Below, piece by piece: positions 52,283 through 64,000 of a stretch of 64,000 nt of DNA. The notes below the pieces were generated by a model. That model saw nothing but the letters and a program-made list of their open reading frames with translations. It was not told the origin of the DNA and ran no database searches. Positions within the stretch are counted from its first letter, which is position 1; every line of letters begins with the position of its first letter. The DNA is from Ostrinia nubilalis. Taxonomy: Eukaryota > Arthropoda > Insecta > Lepidoptera > Crambidae. Made by a program: the position numbers and the translations under genes. The stretch is taken from assembly GCF_963855985.1 (NCBI RefSeq), contig NC_087105.1, positions 5,024,501-5,088,500 on the forward strand. Reading direction: 5' to 3'.

Positions 52283-55200
52283 CCAATCGGGCCCCAGATG
52301 GTAATCGGCTAATTTGGGAGATACTGCGCTCGTTGCTTGAAACTAATCCGTGAATATTGACGGCTACTTAGTGAGGACGGGGGATAAGACCGCTGTGGTG
52401 ATGGCCGACAAACTCAATCGAATCATTCGAATGCATCGATCTGACTTGTTTTGCCGCCAGAGCGGCGCCAATCGTGGTGTTTGCTAGGATGTTTTAAAGA
52501 ATTGTCATGGCATTCTTGTAGATGGCCGCAAGAATAAACTACAAAGGCTAGTTTAAAATAACAAAAAATATGAAAGGTAAATCAAAATCTTGTGAGTCAA
52601 TAAAACAATCTAATATAATCGATTTCTGTGGAGTTTAATCAAACTCGATTTATAAGTTTGAAGAGAGTTAAAGATAACAAACGAACGAATAAAAAGGCAA
52701 TTAACTCAATACTTATCTCGAAGATAACGATAAAAGTTTAATTATATTATTTGTTTAATCGTTTTCAATATCGAGTTTCTCTGCTCGGAGGCACGCTAAG
52801 TAAGGTCTTAACTGTTATTAAGTAACATTAAAGGCTAACGCCGCAACCTAGCAATTAACGCCGTGAACTCACGTGTTTGGTATAAAATATCATCCTCGAA
52901 TAACGAATAATAGAAGCTGGATAAACTTATAAAAAACTGCATATCTAATCTAAAGTTATATGCGTTATTGCAAAAAAAGCTGTGGTAAATAGCAATTTTT
53001 GCAATAGATATTTGCAAGTAGAAAAAGAAAAAAAAATTACTAGCAGTTAAAGATAAAATTATTCAAAATGAAATAAAAAATGTGAGTACCTTACCTTTAT
53101 AATTAAAAATATTGTGTAATTAGGTATTTGCCTTTGTTTATACCAATAGTTAATTAATAATGTTTCACGCTGTCACATTGTTAGAGTGATACAGACTTTC
53201 GCAAACCCAAAGTTTCAGTAATTGCTCTTATACACACCACCACGTGTAACGTGCGAGGGCGCGAACCACATCGGGTCGCACGTGCCTGCTTACAACTCTC
53301 ACAAAGGGAGTGAATTACTCTTAATCATTGCGATCGGGGCTAGGGATGTCAGCTCCAAAAACTCAAAAGCTGGACTTGGTGCTTAATTTGGCCGGATATT
53401 TTAACCTAAAAGCCATTAGTATCATAGCTCATGAGTGGTGAGTGAGTAATCATCTTCGTATCGGTAGCCCAATATCCTGATACGCGCATGCTTGCGCTCG
53501 ATATTATTCTGTGGCTCGGTTTTCGACTTGCGCGGCAGTCCGCGGCACTTCGCGGCAGCCATTTAAAAAACCGGACAGGCCGGACAAGACAATATTTGGC
53601 CGGACAATTTCGTAAAAAGCCAAATATGTCCGCCTAAAGCCGAATACCTGGCAACCCTGATCGGGGCTCATTCGCATTCAGCAAGCGTCACTCCGGCGCC
53701 GATATGCTGGCGTTAAGTCTTTAAACATTAAAAATACTGCGCAAAACACTTTCACAGATCTTTTACGATTAAGCGCCCTCGAGTTCCCGTTTGTATTTAA
53801 TGGGTTCAATCGTAAAGATGTGGCAATAATTGAAGTGAGAAACGTGACGCTCGTCAACGGGGTGCAACATTACACGTGGCTTTTTGTTTCCGTGCTTCAC
53901 GTTAGTGCAATCCCGTGACTGTTGTGCAGCGTTGCCACAAAATCGTGGAAAACACTATTACAACAAAACTCACCAAAGCCTCCACTCCACATGCATGTGA
54001 AAATTCTCGTATGTGACTAAGTAATTTTTAAGGGATCTAACAAGAATCATCCAATTCTTTCATTGCCTACTCTTAGACAGCAAATCTGGAAATTCGGCAT
54101 GCTTAGGTGTATAAAACCCCTATATCACCTTTCCCACTACCCATTCCGTATCAGCCTTTGCATAGTTTCCAGCTCGACCGCAATACAGCCATACTTGCCG
54201 TATAGAACTCGCTTAGTCAGGGATAGTCCATATAGTTACCCCAAGTAGTTGATATTTGTTCCAAGTTAAACGCTGTGTGGAGATTTGTGGCCTCGCAAAC
54301 TTCTTCATCCCGTCCCCATACGTTTGCGTCGGAACTTGCGGAGATATTGCTACAATTTTTGCACTCCACCCAACTTCGACAATATCAATCGTTATTGAAG
54401 CAAAGTTTCTACGTTTGCATGTGTAACTTGGAGGAATGGGAATACCTATCTGGTCTGTGATTGAACTCTTGAAATGTACTCGTATCTTACATCATTTAGT
54501 TTTACGATCATAATCGTAGATGCTACCAAGTTTTCAATCAAATTAGTTGGGTCTGGTTTACTTTTGTCTCCCACCTTATGTTCAAAAATTCAGGATTCAA
54601 CTGACATCTCATATGCTTGCGCATAGCGCCATTGAAATGAATAATAATACTTTCTAGTTTTAGTATACCTTCATGGCGATGGATTTAGGTCTGTAATTAT
54701 GTTTTATTTTTCTAAAAGTCAGATCTTTCCATTCAGTCAGCCAGTAACGTCTGCGAATGTGGGATTACAGGGAAAAAAAGAATAGTTGTCAGGCTACAGG
54801 TTGCTCAAAAGCAAATAATCCGCTGAATTCGTATATCGGATTTTTCTTTTATGTTTCCATTTGAAACCCTCTGACGAGGAGGCCATTGTTGTGTCTTTCA
54901 GATTCGTATCCTGTTTTCGTCGTTTTGTCATCGGGTCGCCAATGTGTGCTTGGATTAGATATTTTTTACGGGGACAAACTCGGACTGTCCAATAAGACTC
55001 AACTGAAAATAGTGGAACTTTAACAAAATTCGGTTTTTTTCTCGTTCTGGTTGAGGCGTGAAGTTTAGCGTATTTAAGTTACTTTTATTGTCTACTTATT
55101 TCGTGTTTTTAATGTATGGTAAAACTATACCTCGATAAAACTTCGTTTAAAATAAATTGATGAACCAATATCAACCCTAAAACCTACTATCTGTTAATTA

Positions 55201-57123
55201 ATCTTATACCTAAATACCCATCTCATTTTTAGTTTCTAGGAAATAAAGTTCTTATAATTATCCTCTAATCCTTTATTTTCCATTCAATAAATCGCTAAGA
55301 CTGGTATTTGTTAGATCACCGTTATGTTCCTGGAAAATTCGCGATTTTATTTCCAGAGCTCATTTTTTACAGAATTCTTGTTCGGGGCGGTTTTGTTATC
55401 GTCGCCTAAGAACCGGTGCCCGCCATTTGTCAATGTTGTTCCAGCTTTTGTCTTTCCTACCCAGATATTTATCTTTGGGGAAATAGAAAGGAGTTCATTA
55501 TTCAGAACTGTTATTGTTCAAATTCTTGTGTAAAGGTTGTAGGTAAATTATTCTTAATTGAACTCTTACACGCTGTTTTTGATGCCATACAGGGACGTTA
55601 TTAAAACCTTTTGTTCGGCATATTTTTATTCAGCTTTAGCACAATATCACCTGGTTAACGAATAATAGAACTTGATTTAGATTCGAGTTTTATTTTCAGT
55701 GGCACGAAAAGAATGTCTTTGTTAAAAGAATACTCTTTTATTTTTTGCACGGGCAAAATTTTATTAAGGCCTTTCAGTAAGGAGCAGTGCGGGAGGGCAT
55801 AATTTTTATTACGAAACGTCAATTTTCCTTGTTTAACTAACCGTCGCACGTTTCCGACGTCGGCCAATAAAACTGACCTTTTTCTTTTACGGCGCGCGGA
55901 CAATCGCAGAGAAATAATGCGAATTTGTGAAGAAAATCCGACACCTTGCGGATTGGATCAAGTTTACCTTTTTAAGGAAACAGTGGTGTATCCGGGAAAG
56001 GCTGGGATTACTAGGCCCACGGCCACGCGTGTGTTCGGCTCGTCTTGGGGGATAAAGTGAATCCATGTTAAGCCCACAATATAACTTCACTCAAGTGCGA
56101 AAGTTTGCTTTCAATGCCTCCGGTAGGGATTCCGTTTCAGGAATTTCTCGCCGCTATCATCAATCATGGACGTCGCAATTCGTGGTTACGTTAACAAGTG
56201 ATTTTGTCTCTGTCAAGGTACACGATAGTCGTGTGATATATGGACATCGTTGCGCATGAGGCATTTACGCATCTATTTGTAGTTTCGAATAAAAATGATA
56301 GCCGTTATGACAAACTATGGAACGAGTTCTAAAACGATGTCCATAACTATTCAAAGGTATCGTAAACCTGTGACCAGTCACAGGCATGAACCTAATTTTG
56401 AGTTTGAATCAAGTTTTGGGCTTCGTTTCGAAATACGAGTCTGATGCCGGTTTTCTGATAAAAACAAAATTCCTGTTATATGTAACTTAAAAATTAGGGA
56501 TTGATGGTGAAAACGGGATTAATCATTCAAATCACTACCTAGAATATACATACATATTATGTGTCGTGTAGAATACAAGCCTTAATAGACAGTGTAGTCT
56601 GCAACCCAAATCCTCAGTAGGTGCCGATTTAAAACTTACACTCGACAAAATTGGACATTTTCACAATAAACTGCGTTCATAACTCGGTGTCCCGTCCCGC
56701 TGCGAGTTGGCTGCACTAAATTCCGGGCATTTGGGACACGACCACACCGCGGTGGGATTACCTGGCTGGCGAGGCGCCAGTAGCCTAAGGGCTCGGTCAT
56801 ATGGGGTGCTAACGGCAACGAGTGGTGGGGTAGATACAAACAAAAGAAAAGTTATCATACCTTTATTATGTTCTTTTTATGCAGAACAAGGCAAGGGCAA
56901 TCTAGGCATATTTGGGAAGTGAAACCAATAACCAATAAAGGTTTTGAATAGGGTAATAAGCAGACACCCTAGTAAATTGACATTACTTTTTATAGGTAAG
57001 GTGTCAAAAGGCGACTCTACCGTGGTCTTTGTATGGCAATAGGAAATTATGCGAATTCAATTGAATGACAATTTATTGATTTCAAAGCTACTGAACACCT
57101 TTCACAGTCATTTGAAACTTTTT
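52283..57123. other. Non-coding, no gene recognised
   Basis: A repeat fragment at about 53340-53660 is rich in GGCCGGACA and ends CTGGCAACCCTGATCGGGG. 56690-56830 is GC-richer and may be a retrotransposon scrap. No exon of the TRERF1-like gene recognised. Confidence 0.4.
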
Positions 57124-57275
57124 CATTTGAAGTTTTCAAGGTGGATCACCCACAAGGTGGACGGACGACATCACAAAGGCTGGATGCGGGCCGCTACCAA
57201 CCGGTCAATATGGAAGTCATTGGGGGATGTCTATGTTCAGCAGTGGACGTCCTACGGCTGGAATGATGTTAATGA
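57124..57275 (+). mobile_element. C-terminal remnant of an RTE-like retrotransposon
   Basis: The plus strand reads RWITHKVDGRHHKGWMRAAT then NRSIWKSLGDVYVQQWTSYG, matching the common insect end R-W-x-D-(D)-x..G..W-M-R-A-A-x-(D/N)-R-S-x-W-(K/R)-x-L-G-x-x-Y-V-Q-Q-W. Upstream it has decayed. Confidence 0.7.
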
Positions 57276-60200
57276 AGTTTTCAACGCTACATTAAAGTGT
57301 TTTGAAATTATATTAAAACAATGTTAGGAGGAAAGTAAAAAAAAAAACGCAAAGGGTGTGTTTTTTTATTTCGTGCCAGTATAAACGAGCATTTATAGAA
57401 CCAATGTATGGACAACATTTCCGACTTTATGCTTTAAAACTGGGCAGCGTTTAACATCGTGATTAATGGGGCGGCCGATGAATATTGGAAATTCTCTATT
57501 CGTCCGTATCTATGGTAATTAACCCATATAAAAATCAGCATTAAAGCATTTACTCTCAGAATGCTGATAGAGGTTTTATGAGGCTATTGAATGGGCGGGA
57601 AATGGTTTATTCTGTAATATGAATTGCCTTGTAGACATGGATGTGATGAAAGCATCAATTTCATTTAGTCCAGAGAGTTAAGGACTATGATGACCTACTC
57701 GAAAACTTAACCGGGACACTTAAATATGTATAAACCGGTAAATTTTCTTATACTTGTACCTAGCCTATTCAAGTAACTATTCATAGATGTAGAGATCTCG
57801 AACATAATGCACGAGAGTACCTTTAGTATCTTTTACAATCGATATTCATTCATAGTTTTTTAAGTTATGTTATCATAGAATAAGTCCATGTGATAAACGA
57901 TATTGGTCTCAAACTATTGGCCCATTTGTATAATTTTTACACTCAGTCGCACCCCGGTGAGGCAAAAAGTGCCCCAATACTGGCTGTATCACCACTGGCA
58001 GCCGCCCAAATGTCCTGCTGTAACCGCGGCTTAAGGCTCTATAAAATGGAAACTCATACATGGAAATACTTTCGGATTACTTCACGTGTGCCTTAATTTA
58101 ATAAAATGGTGTAAATTCAAAATACAAAGCCAATAAAAATTTAAATTTACTGGCAGTGTCCATAACGGAGTAGGTCAGCAAAACTTATCGCAATGTCTGG
58201 TCAATAGATTTGCTTAAGTTGGCCAGATTTAAGTTATGGGTAGTAAAAAGAAGCCATAGACGCTCCACGAAGTATAGAATCGTTTTGACTAACGAGGAAT
58301 GAAATTCAGCAATGGGTGGCAATAACTTAAGGAAATATGTACTCGAAATGATGATGATATAAGTAGCAACGGTCACATTTGAGCTTAATTAGTATAGGTA
58401 CCGACGCGCAGCGTTTTAAAAAGCCAATTAAAATCCAATTTATTTCCCAAAGTTGGCCTTCTTTCGCAATCTTCGGGGTTCACGCCCGAGGTAAGAAGTG
58501 CCCCCATTGGGTCATATCGCCACTGGCAAGCGCCCAAATGCTCCTGATCTAAGCCTTAGTTCAACACGCCTTCGTATGAACGCGCTTATGAAAATAATTT
58601 TATAACTGTGGAGTTAAAAATGTCTTAGCTGATGGATCGCTTTGCAGTACATTAATATTCATTTGACACAGAAGCCTATTAGTTAGGTAGGTACTAAGAA
58701 ATATTTAAAAGAGTGATAGATTATTTTTTAACAAATATCTTTGAATTCATACAATTTGACTCGGTGCGACTCTGTTTCAGGCGAAGTTTTAAATGTTTAG
58801 GGGACCAATAAATAAATAAGTAACCTTATTGACCACATTGTTTACCAGCTCGCATTAATTAAATAAATGGTAGGTAAGGGCAGATATGTACCATTTTATA
58901 CTGCATCCCACTTAACATCAGTTGCGATTGTGGTCAAATACCCGCCTTGTTATGCATAAAAAAAGGTATTTCCTCTAATAAATAAGAGGTTGACAAGGGT
59001 GACTGATTTTCTTCCACCACTTCTTCTCTCAGCATCACCATGTTTTCCCGAAGTGGTGGCAATGCAACCTCTATATAGGACGTGTACGGGTGCCCTGAAA
59101 TAGGTACATACTCGTACTTATGAAGATTGAAATTAAATGCCTTTTACCTATCTACCTTTTTCTCTAAAGTATTATTGACATTTTTCAGCTGTCAATTGTT
59201 GCACAATAAGCCCAATGGAGAGGCTTAATGTCACGACAGGCTGCCGCTTATCACTGGCAGGCGGCCAGCTCTGGGGCTTGCTGCGTCAGCCCAGGGCTTC
59301 GTGCTGAAGCACGGTTTGACAGCAGCGAGGGAGATTGCTTTGTCAATGAATGTGAATCCTTTTTTAGGTGTTTTATCTTTTGAATATTGGTACAAATACT
59401 ATTAGTCCTCGTTAAGCTAAGGTTCGAAACAGCGTTCCTCGGATCTCGAATCGGCTAGTCCGACACGTACAGTTCAGCTATTGTCGTTTATATAATATGC
59501 TGTTTACATGGTAGCAGTTCTTACTAAGAAGAATACACTACACTCTAATTTTCAAACTCTGTAAATACATGTAGATAAAACATCGTAAACCTATTTAGTT
59601 ATTTAATTTTTAGCGTTAAAAGTTACATCTCTAGGTAAACCTAAATCTATCGTAAACCTAATCTAACGCTAAAATTGTTGAATCGAGTTTTCAGTGTTGT
59701 TTCGTAAGACGAGCCGACTAATTGTAAGAAAGATTACCTCATCATACCTATAATAAGAAAGCAAACAAAACGTCTGCTGATATTTTGACGTGGCTTACAA
59801 GGGCGTATTGTTCAAAACTGCCTAATCCGTAGTCGACACGAGTCAGACAAAGATATGTGGGGCAAGTACAGCCTACACATCAAGGTAACCATGTCTCTAT
59901 GAAATTTGTAATAGGGGCGATTTTGCAAGAAATGGTAAGTATACTCATGTGCTGTCGTGTGTACCTCACCTTGAGTTACAGAGGGCGTTATCGTCGCGTG
60001 CCAGTCGCGGCGGGCTTAGGCCCGGCTAATGCCTAAGGCACATGGCCTATTGGCCCGCCGAGATATGCCACGTGTTACATGACAATGTATCGGTAAAAGA
60101 CATGCCTTTTTGCCTTTTTTTTACTGTGTTGAGAAATGCATTTCTCCTGCTATTGTCACAGCAAAATTATATATCCTGAACTGTGTTTTGTAAATTGTGT

Positions 60201-62707
60201 GATGATGAACCATATTGTCACTATAAGTTTTTGAAAGTGCACTAAGTAGGTAAAGTTTAAGGTTAGTTGCACCATAAGTTACGTAGTCAGCTGCCAATAA
60301 TAAATGCATGCACTAAATTGGGACTTCTTCGAAGTTATAGTTCCATTATCTTTTTAAAAATATTTAGTGCAATGTTTGTGAAGTAAGTAGGTAGTAGCGC
60401 CATTAATACAGTTCATAAATAGTATCCATCCGAACGAATCAATTACATAAATACTAAAATGTTTAATATTTTGTATTTGCACAAAAATATCTATTTGTTC
60501 GGTAGCAATCCTTTTATTTGGCCCGCTTAATGGATTCAAATGGAATTGATCGTTATACGATACATTTGTGGTGCTTCAATTTGTTATATGGGTTTATATC
60601 AGCTTTTATCATAACCCATGTACAGCTTGTAGTTCCAAATGGGTATAGCTCAGACCGAATAAAATGTAATAACTTTTTGTGTTGATGAACTTACAGTACT
60701 ACGGTCTATTTATAGCCATAGATACCTACTGCTATCTTATAAAAGTAATATTACGAGAAAATGTCACAAATAAAACTCATATACCTAACTCATATGAAGA
60801 CTTATCGCGACAGTACTTCTATTTGTACATTCGATAGACTTTATTTCGTCAATATTGAATGTCTAGTCAATAGAAATACAAGATAAATGTACTCTTACAT
60901 ACAACAAGAACTCATTTCTATTCAATTTACGATTCCAAAATGAATTTTAGGAGGAAACAAATAAACAGTGTAAATTGATATGAACGCGTTTATCAATTTC
61001 GCCTTTCAAACATTGAGGAGTGTACTTTGGTACTTTGGGTAATTTATGTAAAATGTTGCCGAAGTTACACCGAGACATATTAAAGCATCTGGCACACAGC
61101 CTGCGTGGTGTGAGCGCGGTGTTACTTTTTCAGAGAGTGATAGACTTTTGTCTGTAAGAGACTGGTCCGGTGCGAGCGATGGCTGTCACATTGTACTTAT
61201 AGAAATAGAACTTCGTACTCACACCACACTGTTTTTCGCGCCTGCTGAGTGCTAGAGACTTAAGATGCATCTAAGATTATTGCGTAAGTCATGTTTGGGG
61301 ATAAAGTTTGTGCGTAGGGTTGCCAATCTGCAATCATTAATAGTAATAATTATTTTGTTCATTATGACTTAATTAAACTGAAACTTCAACTGAACATCTT
61401 TTCATCAAGTGAAAGTTATCTGTATAACAAGAAGTACTTATATGCCTAATAACAGAGGAGTACCTATACAACGTATCGTTCCTCTGAGAAGTAAACCGAT
61501 ACCCATTCCATATTAGGTACCCCTATCTCCAGAACAGTACGGAACCCATCGTAAACAATAAAGTTGTAACAACGGCATTAGGCATTCTCGCCGCGTGCCC
61601 AACCCGCGGATCGTTAAATGAAATAAGAATCTGTCATAATTTGTTCCGATGCCTACGAGCATTTGTGGCGGGATTTCAAAATTGACGCCGGGTTAGTCGG
61701 GGCTAATTAATTTTGATGAACGCGGATCCGAGCAGTGCTGTGATGGGTTAACAGAAGATAATTTATACGAGCTTTACAACGTTGATTTCACGCGAATTTT
61801 TCTCAGAAAGAAACGTGCTCAGCGACTGAACACTTTATAAAAAAGAAATTATTCTAAAATACTGTAATATACTCGTAATTTCTTGTCAAAGTATAGTATT
61901 AATGTTATACCCCTAATATTTATCATGGAGTTTATACATAGTTCCCTGCTGGTAATATGACATGGAAAATGTTTCTGATCAAAAGTTTTAGGATTCCAAA
62001 AGTTTCAAAACATACTGCGCAACGAACAGTATATTATTTTGGGATTTAGATCGTTTAAAAGAACAATATTGTCATCTTTGTTGAAGGCTGAAACGATTCC
62101 CATACCATTAAGGGGTCTAAATGACCCAGTGTCATTGCTCTGAACACTATCGTTGTCCACGCTATGATTTGTAAGCGGAAGAGGGAAAGTCATTTGTGCC
62201 TGATATTAATCATTTCTGGGTAATTAATCCAGTGTAGTTTTTATTCCCACACAATGAAGGAAGTTGGAAAGCGTTGCAGTGGCCATTTTGTTTCTGGTCG
62301 ATTTAGTAGCCAATATACCAAATGGAGAAATTTGGATTGCACCTAAACGAGACTTAGGTACGTAGTTTCCATTGTACAGACAGTAGTAAGGTATATAAGA
62401 CTACATATTTTTCTTGCAAAATCTACCCTATCCCAAATAAATAAGGCTTAAACTTGATGTGTTGTCGTTACATAATGATCTGTAACTGTAATTTTAAATA
62501 TTGGCTGTTAAGTAATACTGAAGGTTTATGCTAACTATTCATACCAGATAATGAAATATTTTCGGTATATATAAATTGAGGCAACAAAGTTTTTAACTTT
62601 TTACTAGAAAGGTCGATTAACAGTCTTATTGGAAATGACCAAAAAAAGGTTAGCATTAGTAACTTTTAATTTGCGAAATAAAATACAATCGTCCCTCTTT
62701 TGTTTTG
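57276..62707. other. Non-coding, repeat fragments, no gene recognised
   Basis: 57960-58025 and 58490-58550 share CACTGGCA(G/A)(C/G)CGCCCAAATG and are distant copies of one repeat. 58884-58960 is a retrotransposon tail. 60005-60062 has a GC-rich hairpin-like patch (GGCGGGC with GCCCGCC). 61095-61250 has CGTGGTGTGAG against CTCACACCAC and may be a MITE. No coding exon seen. Confidence 0.4.
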
Positions 62708-63143
62708 ACCGTTTGTTAGTCGTATACCTCAAAATCAAAAAATCCTTGTAGCTTTTCACCTATTCGCATTTCACCGTGATAGCGTTTTTTGTTGTAGCGT
62801 GTAATATCGGTAGTATATTTTGTTACTAGCATAAAATAAAATTCATTTATTGTTGCAAATAGGCTTTTAGAAAGCACTTTTACAGCATTAGCATATATTT
62901 TTAACAGATTTTTACAACAGTAGCAAATTTTGATGTAGCATGTATTTATCAATAGCCTATTTACAGTGAAGACAGGCAGGAAAGTAAATCTACTATGAAT
63001 TTTTAAGACAATTGTAATTAGCGATCAAAAATTATACCACAAGAATAAAAATCTATGCAGAAATTTTGATATCGCGGCGAAATGCGAATAGGTGAAAAGC
63101 TACAAGGATTTTTTGATTTCGAGGTATACGACTAACAAACGGT
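62708..63143. mobile_element. 436-bp element with ~75-bp inverted ends
   Basis: The left end begins ACCGTTTGTTAGTCGTATAC and continues through TCAAAAAATCCTTGTAGC and CCTATTCGCATTTC to CCG (to about 62778). The right end from about 63073 to 63143 is its inverse with very few mismatches. The interior is AT-rich. The 78-codon minus-strand frame across the left arm is a by-product. I do not know the family. Confidence 0.82.
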
Positions 63144-63678
63144 TTTGACAGATACAATTTATTAAAAAAAACACTTTAATTTATGTTAAGTATACTGCAG
63201 TATACTGGTCTAATTAATCTACGACTCCATTCACAACATCGATGCCTGTCTCCAAATCGCGACATCCCTAACAAGCGAAAATCCAGCAACTAACGAAAAC
63301 GCCGCGTATCTTGCCGTTAATTGCTTGATTAATTATTAGCAGCGAATGGGGTAGGAGACGAGGGTCGAAGATGTGCGGGAGACATCAATAAGCTTTAATT
63401 GGTGCGGACCAGCTTAGGACTGTCAGGACTAAAAATAAAGCGACTTTGCTATGACCTAGAGGGCGTGTGTGGGATGTATTGAATGAAAGAATATCCGGCG
63501 TCTAAAGTGGATTCAAGTAGTTTTATTGCCTAAAAGACCTTAAAACACACGGTGAGACAATAATAATGAAATTTTAAGACGATAATAGCTCAGTTTCGAC
63601 GTCAGATTGTCGATTCTATGGTCGCAAGTTGAATTTCCATCAATACCAGTAGGTATGTATGGGTAGTATCAAATATTA

Positions 63679-63824
63679 CGCCCGTATTCACAAACGATGC
63701 TTGCTTATGTGAAGCAGCAAATCGAACACACAGAGTTGAATAGAGCTCTGTAATTGGTTTGTATGTCACCCTGTGCGTTTACGCGCACTGTGAGACCTCA
63801 TAGTAATGTTTGTGAATACGGGCG
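63679..63824. mobile_element. Harbinger MITE (146 bp) related to the 1.5-kb element
   Basis: The ends CGCCCGTATTCACAAAC and its inverse are flanked by TTA on both sides. Inner parts such as GTGAGACCTCATAGTAATG match the right end of the element at 30906-32398. It is non-coding, a deletion derivative of that family. Confidence 0.85.
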
Positions 63825-64000
63825 TTAATCTCTATAAGTATGCGGAAAAAGCAAACATATCGCAAACGCGTAAACGTATATAGTGTACACGTTTCTTAAG
63901 TTCCTTTTTATATCATAATCATAGCACAATGTAAGTTATTACATGTTTGTACGCGCGTTGCAGTTGTATTCATAACGGTGTATATTATTCATAGTAAAAG

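Noticed and set aside
62716..62952. 78-codon minus-strand frame reading into EKLQGFFDFEVYD
   Set aside because: It crosses an inverted terminal arm of a transposon and has AT-rich, unbiased codons.

Overview
The window looks like nuclear DNA from an insect, most likely a moth or butterfly. Long AT-rich introns are packed with short inverted-repeat transposons, retrotransposon 3' tails and the repeat tail reading CCTCCTCC-TTTTTTGAAGTCGG that is common in Lepidoptera. GC-rich islands are almost all coding exons. No bacterial operons, rRNA, CRISPR arrays or convincing tRNAs were seen.

One host gene dominates. It runs on the minus strand, with 15 coding exons from 40532 down to a TGA stop at 11711. 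All 14 splice junctions use AG/GT and keep phase. They join into a 934-residue C-terminal protein part with three N-terminal C2H2 fingers, a Ser/Pro-rich linker, a fourth finger with an ALNGHMRLHGG core, a long low-complexity region, an ELM2 domain, a SANT domain and a final C2H2 finger. This is the architecture of the TRERF1/MIDEAS/ZNF541 family, the scaffolds of mitotic-type (MiDAC) histone deacetylase complexes. The first Cys of finger 1 and the N-terminus lie on an exon I could not find between 40533 and 64000, so that 23.5 kb is probably intron or 5' flank.

The most unusual structure is inside this gene. Three different exons (Ser/Pro exon 34569-34718, ELM2 exon 15233-15415, SANT exon 13823-14061) are each followed, on their 3' side only, by a tandem array of partial or decayed copies of themselves. 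The arrays have 4, 5 and 4 extra copies. Two extra ELM2 copies (15051-15200 and 14845-15015) can still be spliced in phase and keep open frames.

Layout: 1-2620 nested and inverted dispersed repeats; 2728-2805 possible last exon of a plus-strand gene converging on the main gene; 3251-4016 mariner remnant; 4017-11710 AT-rich intergenic or 3'UTR sequence; 11711-17961 compact 3' half of the gene; 17962-34568 a 16.6-kb intron with a 240-bp satellite and a 1.5-kb PIF/Harbinger element; 34055-40532 middle exons; 40533-64000 transposon-rich non-coding DNA.

Several transposons have clear target-site duplications (hAT, 8 bp; Harbinger-like, TTA/TAA; TA elements). Two hairpin MITEs touch splice signals of the main gene. 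One supplies the likely branch point of a zinc-finger exon, and one forms a 94-bp perfect hairpin 21 nt past a donor site.
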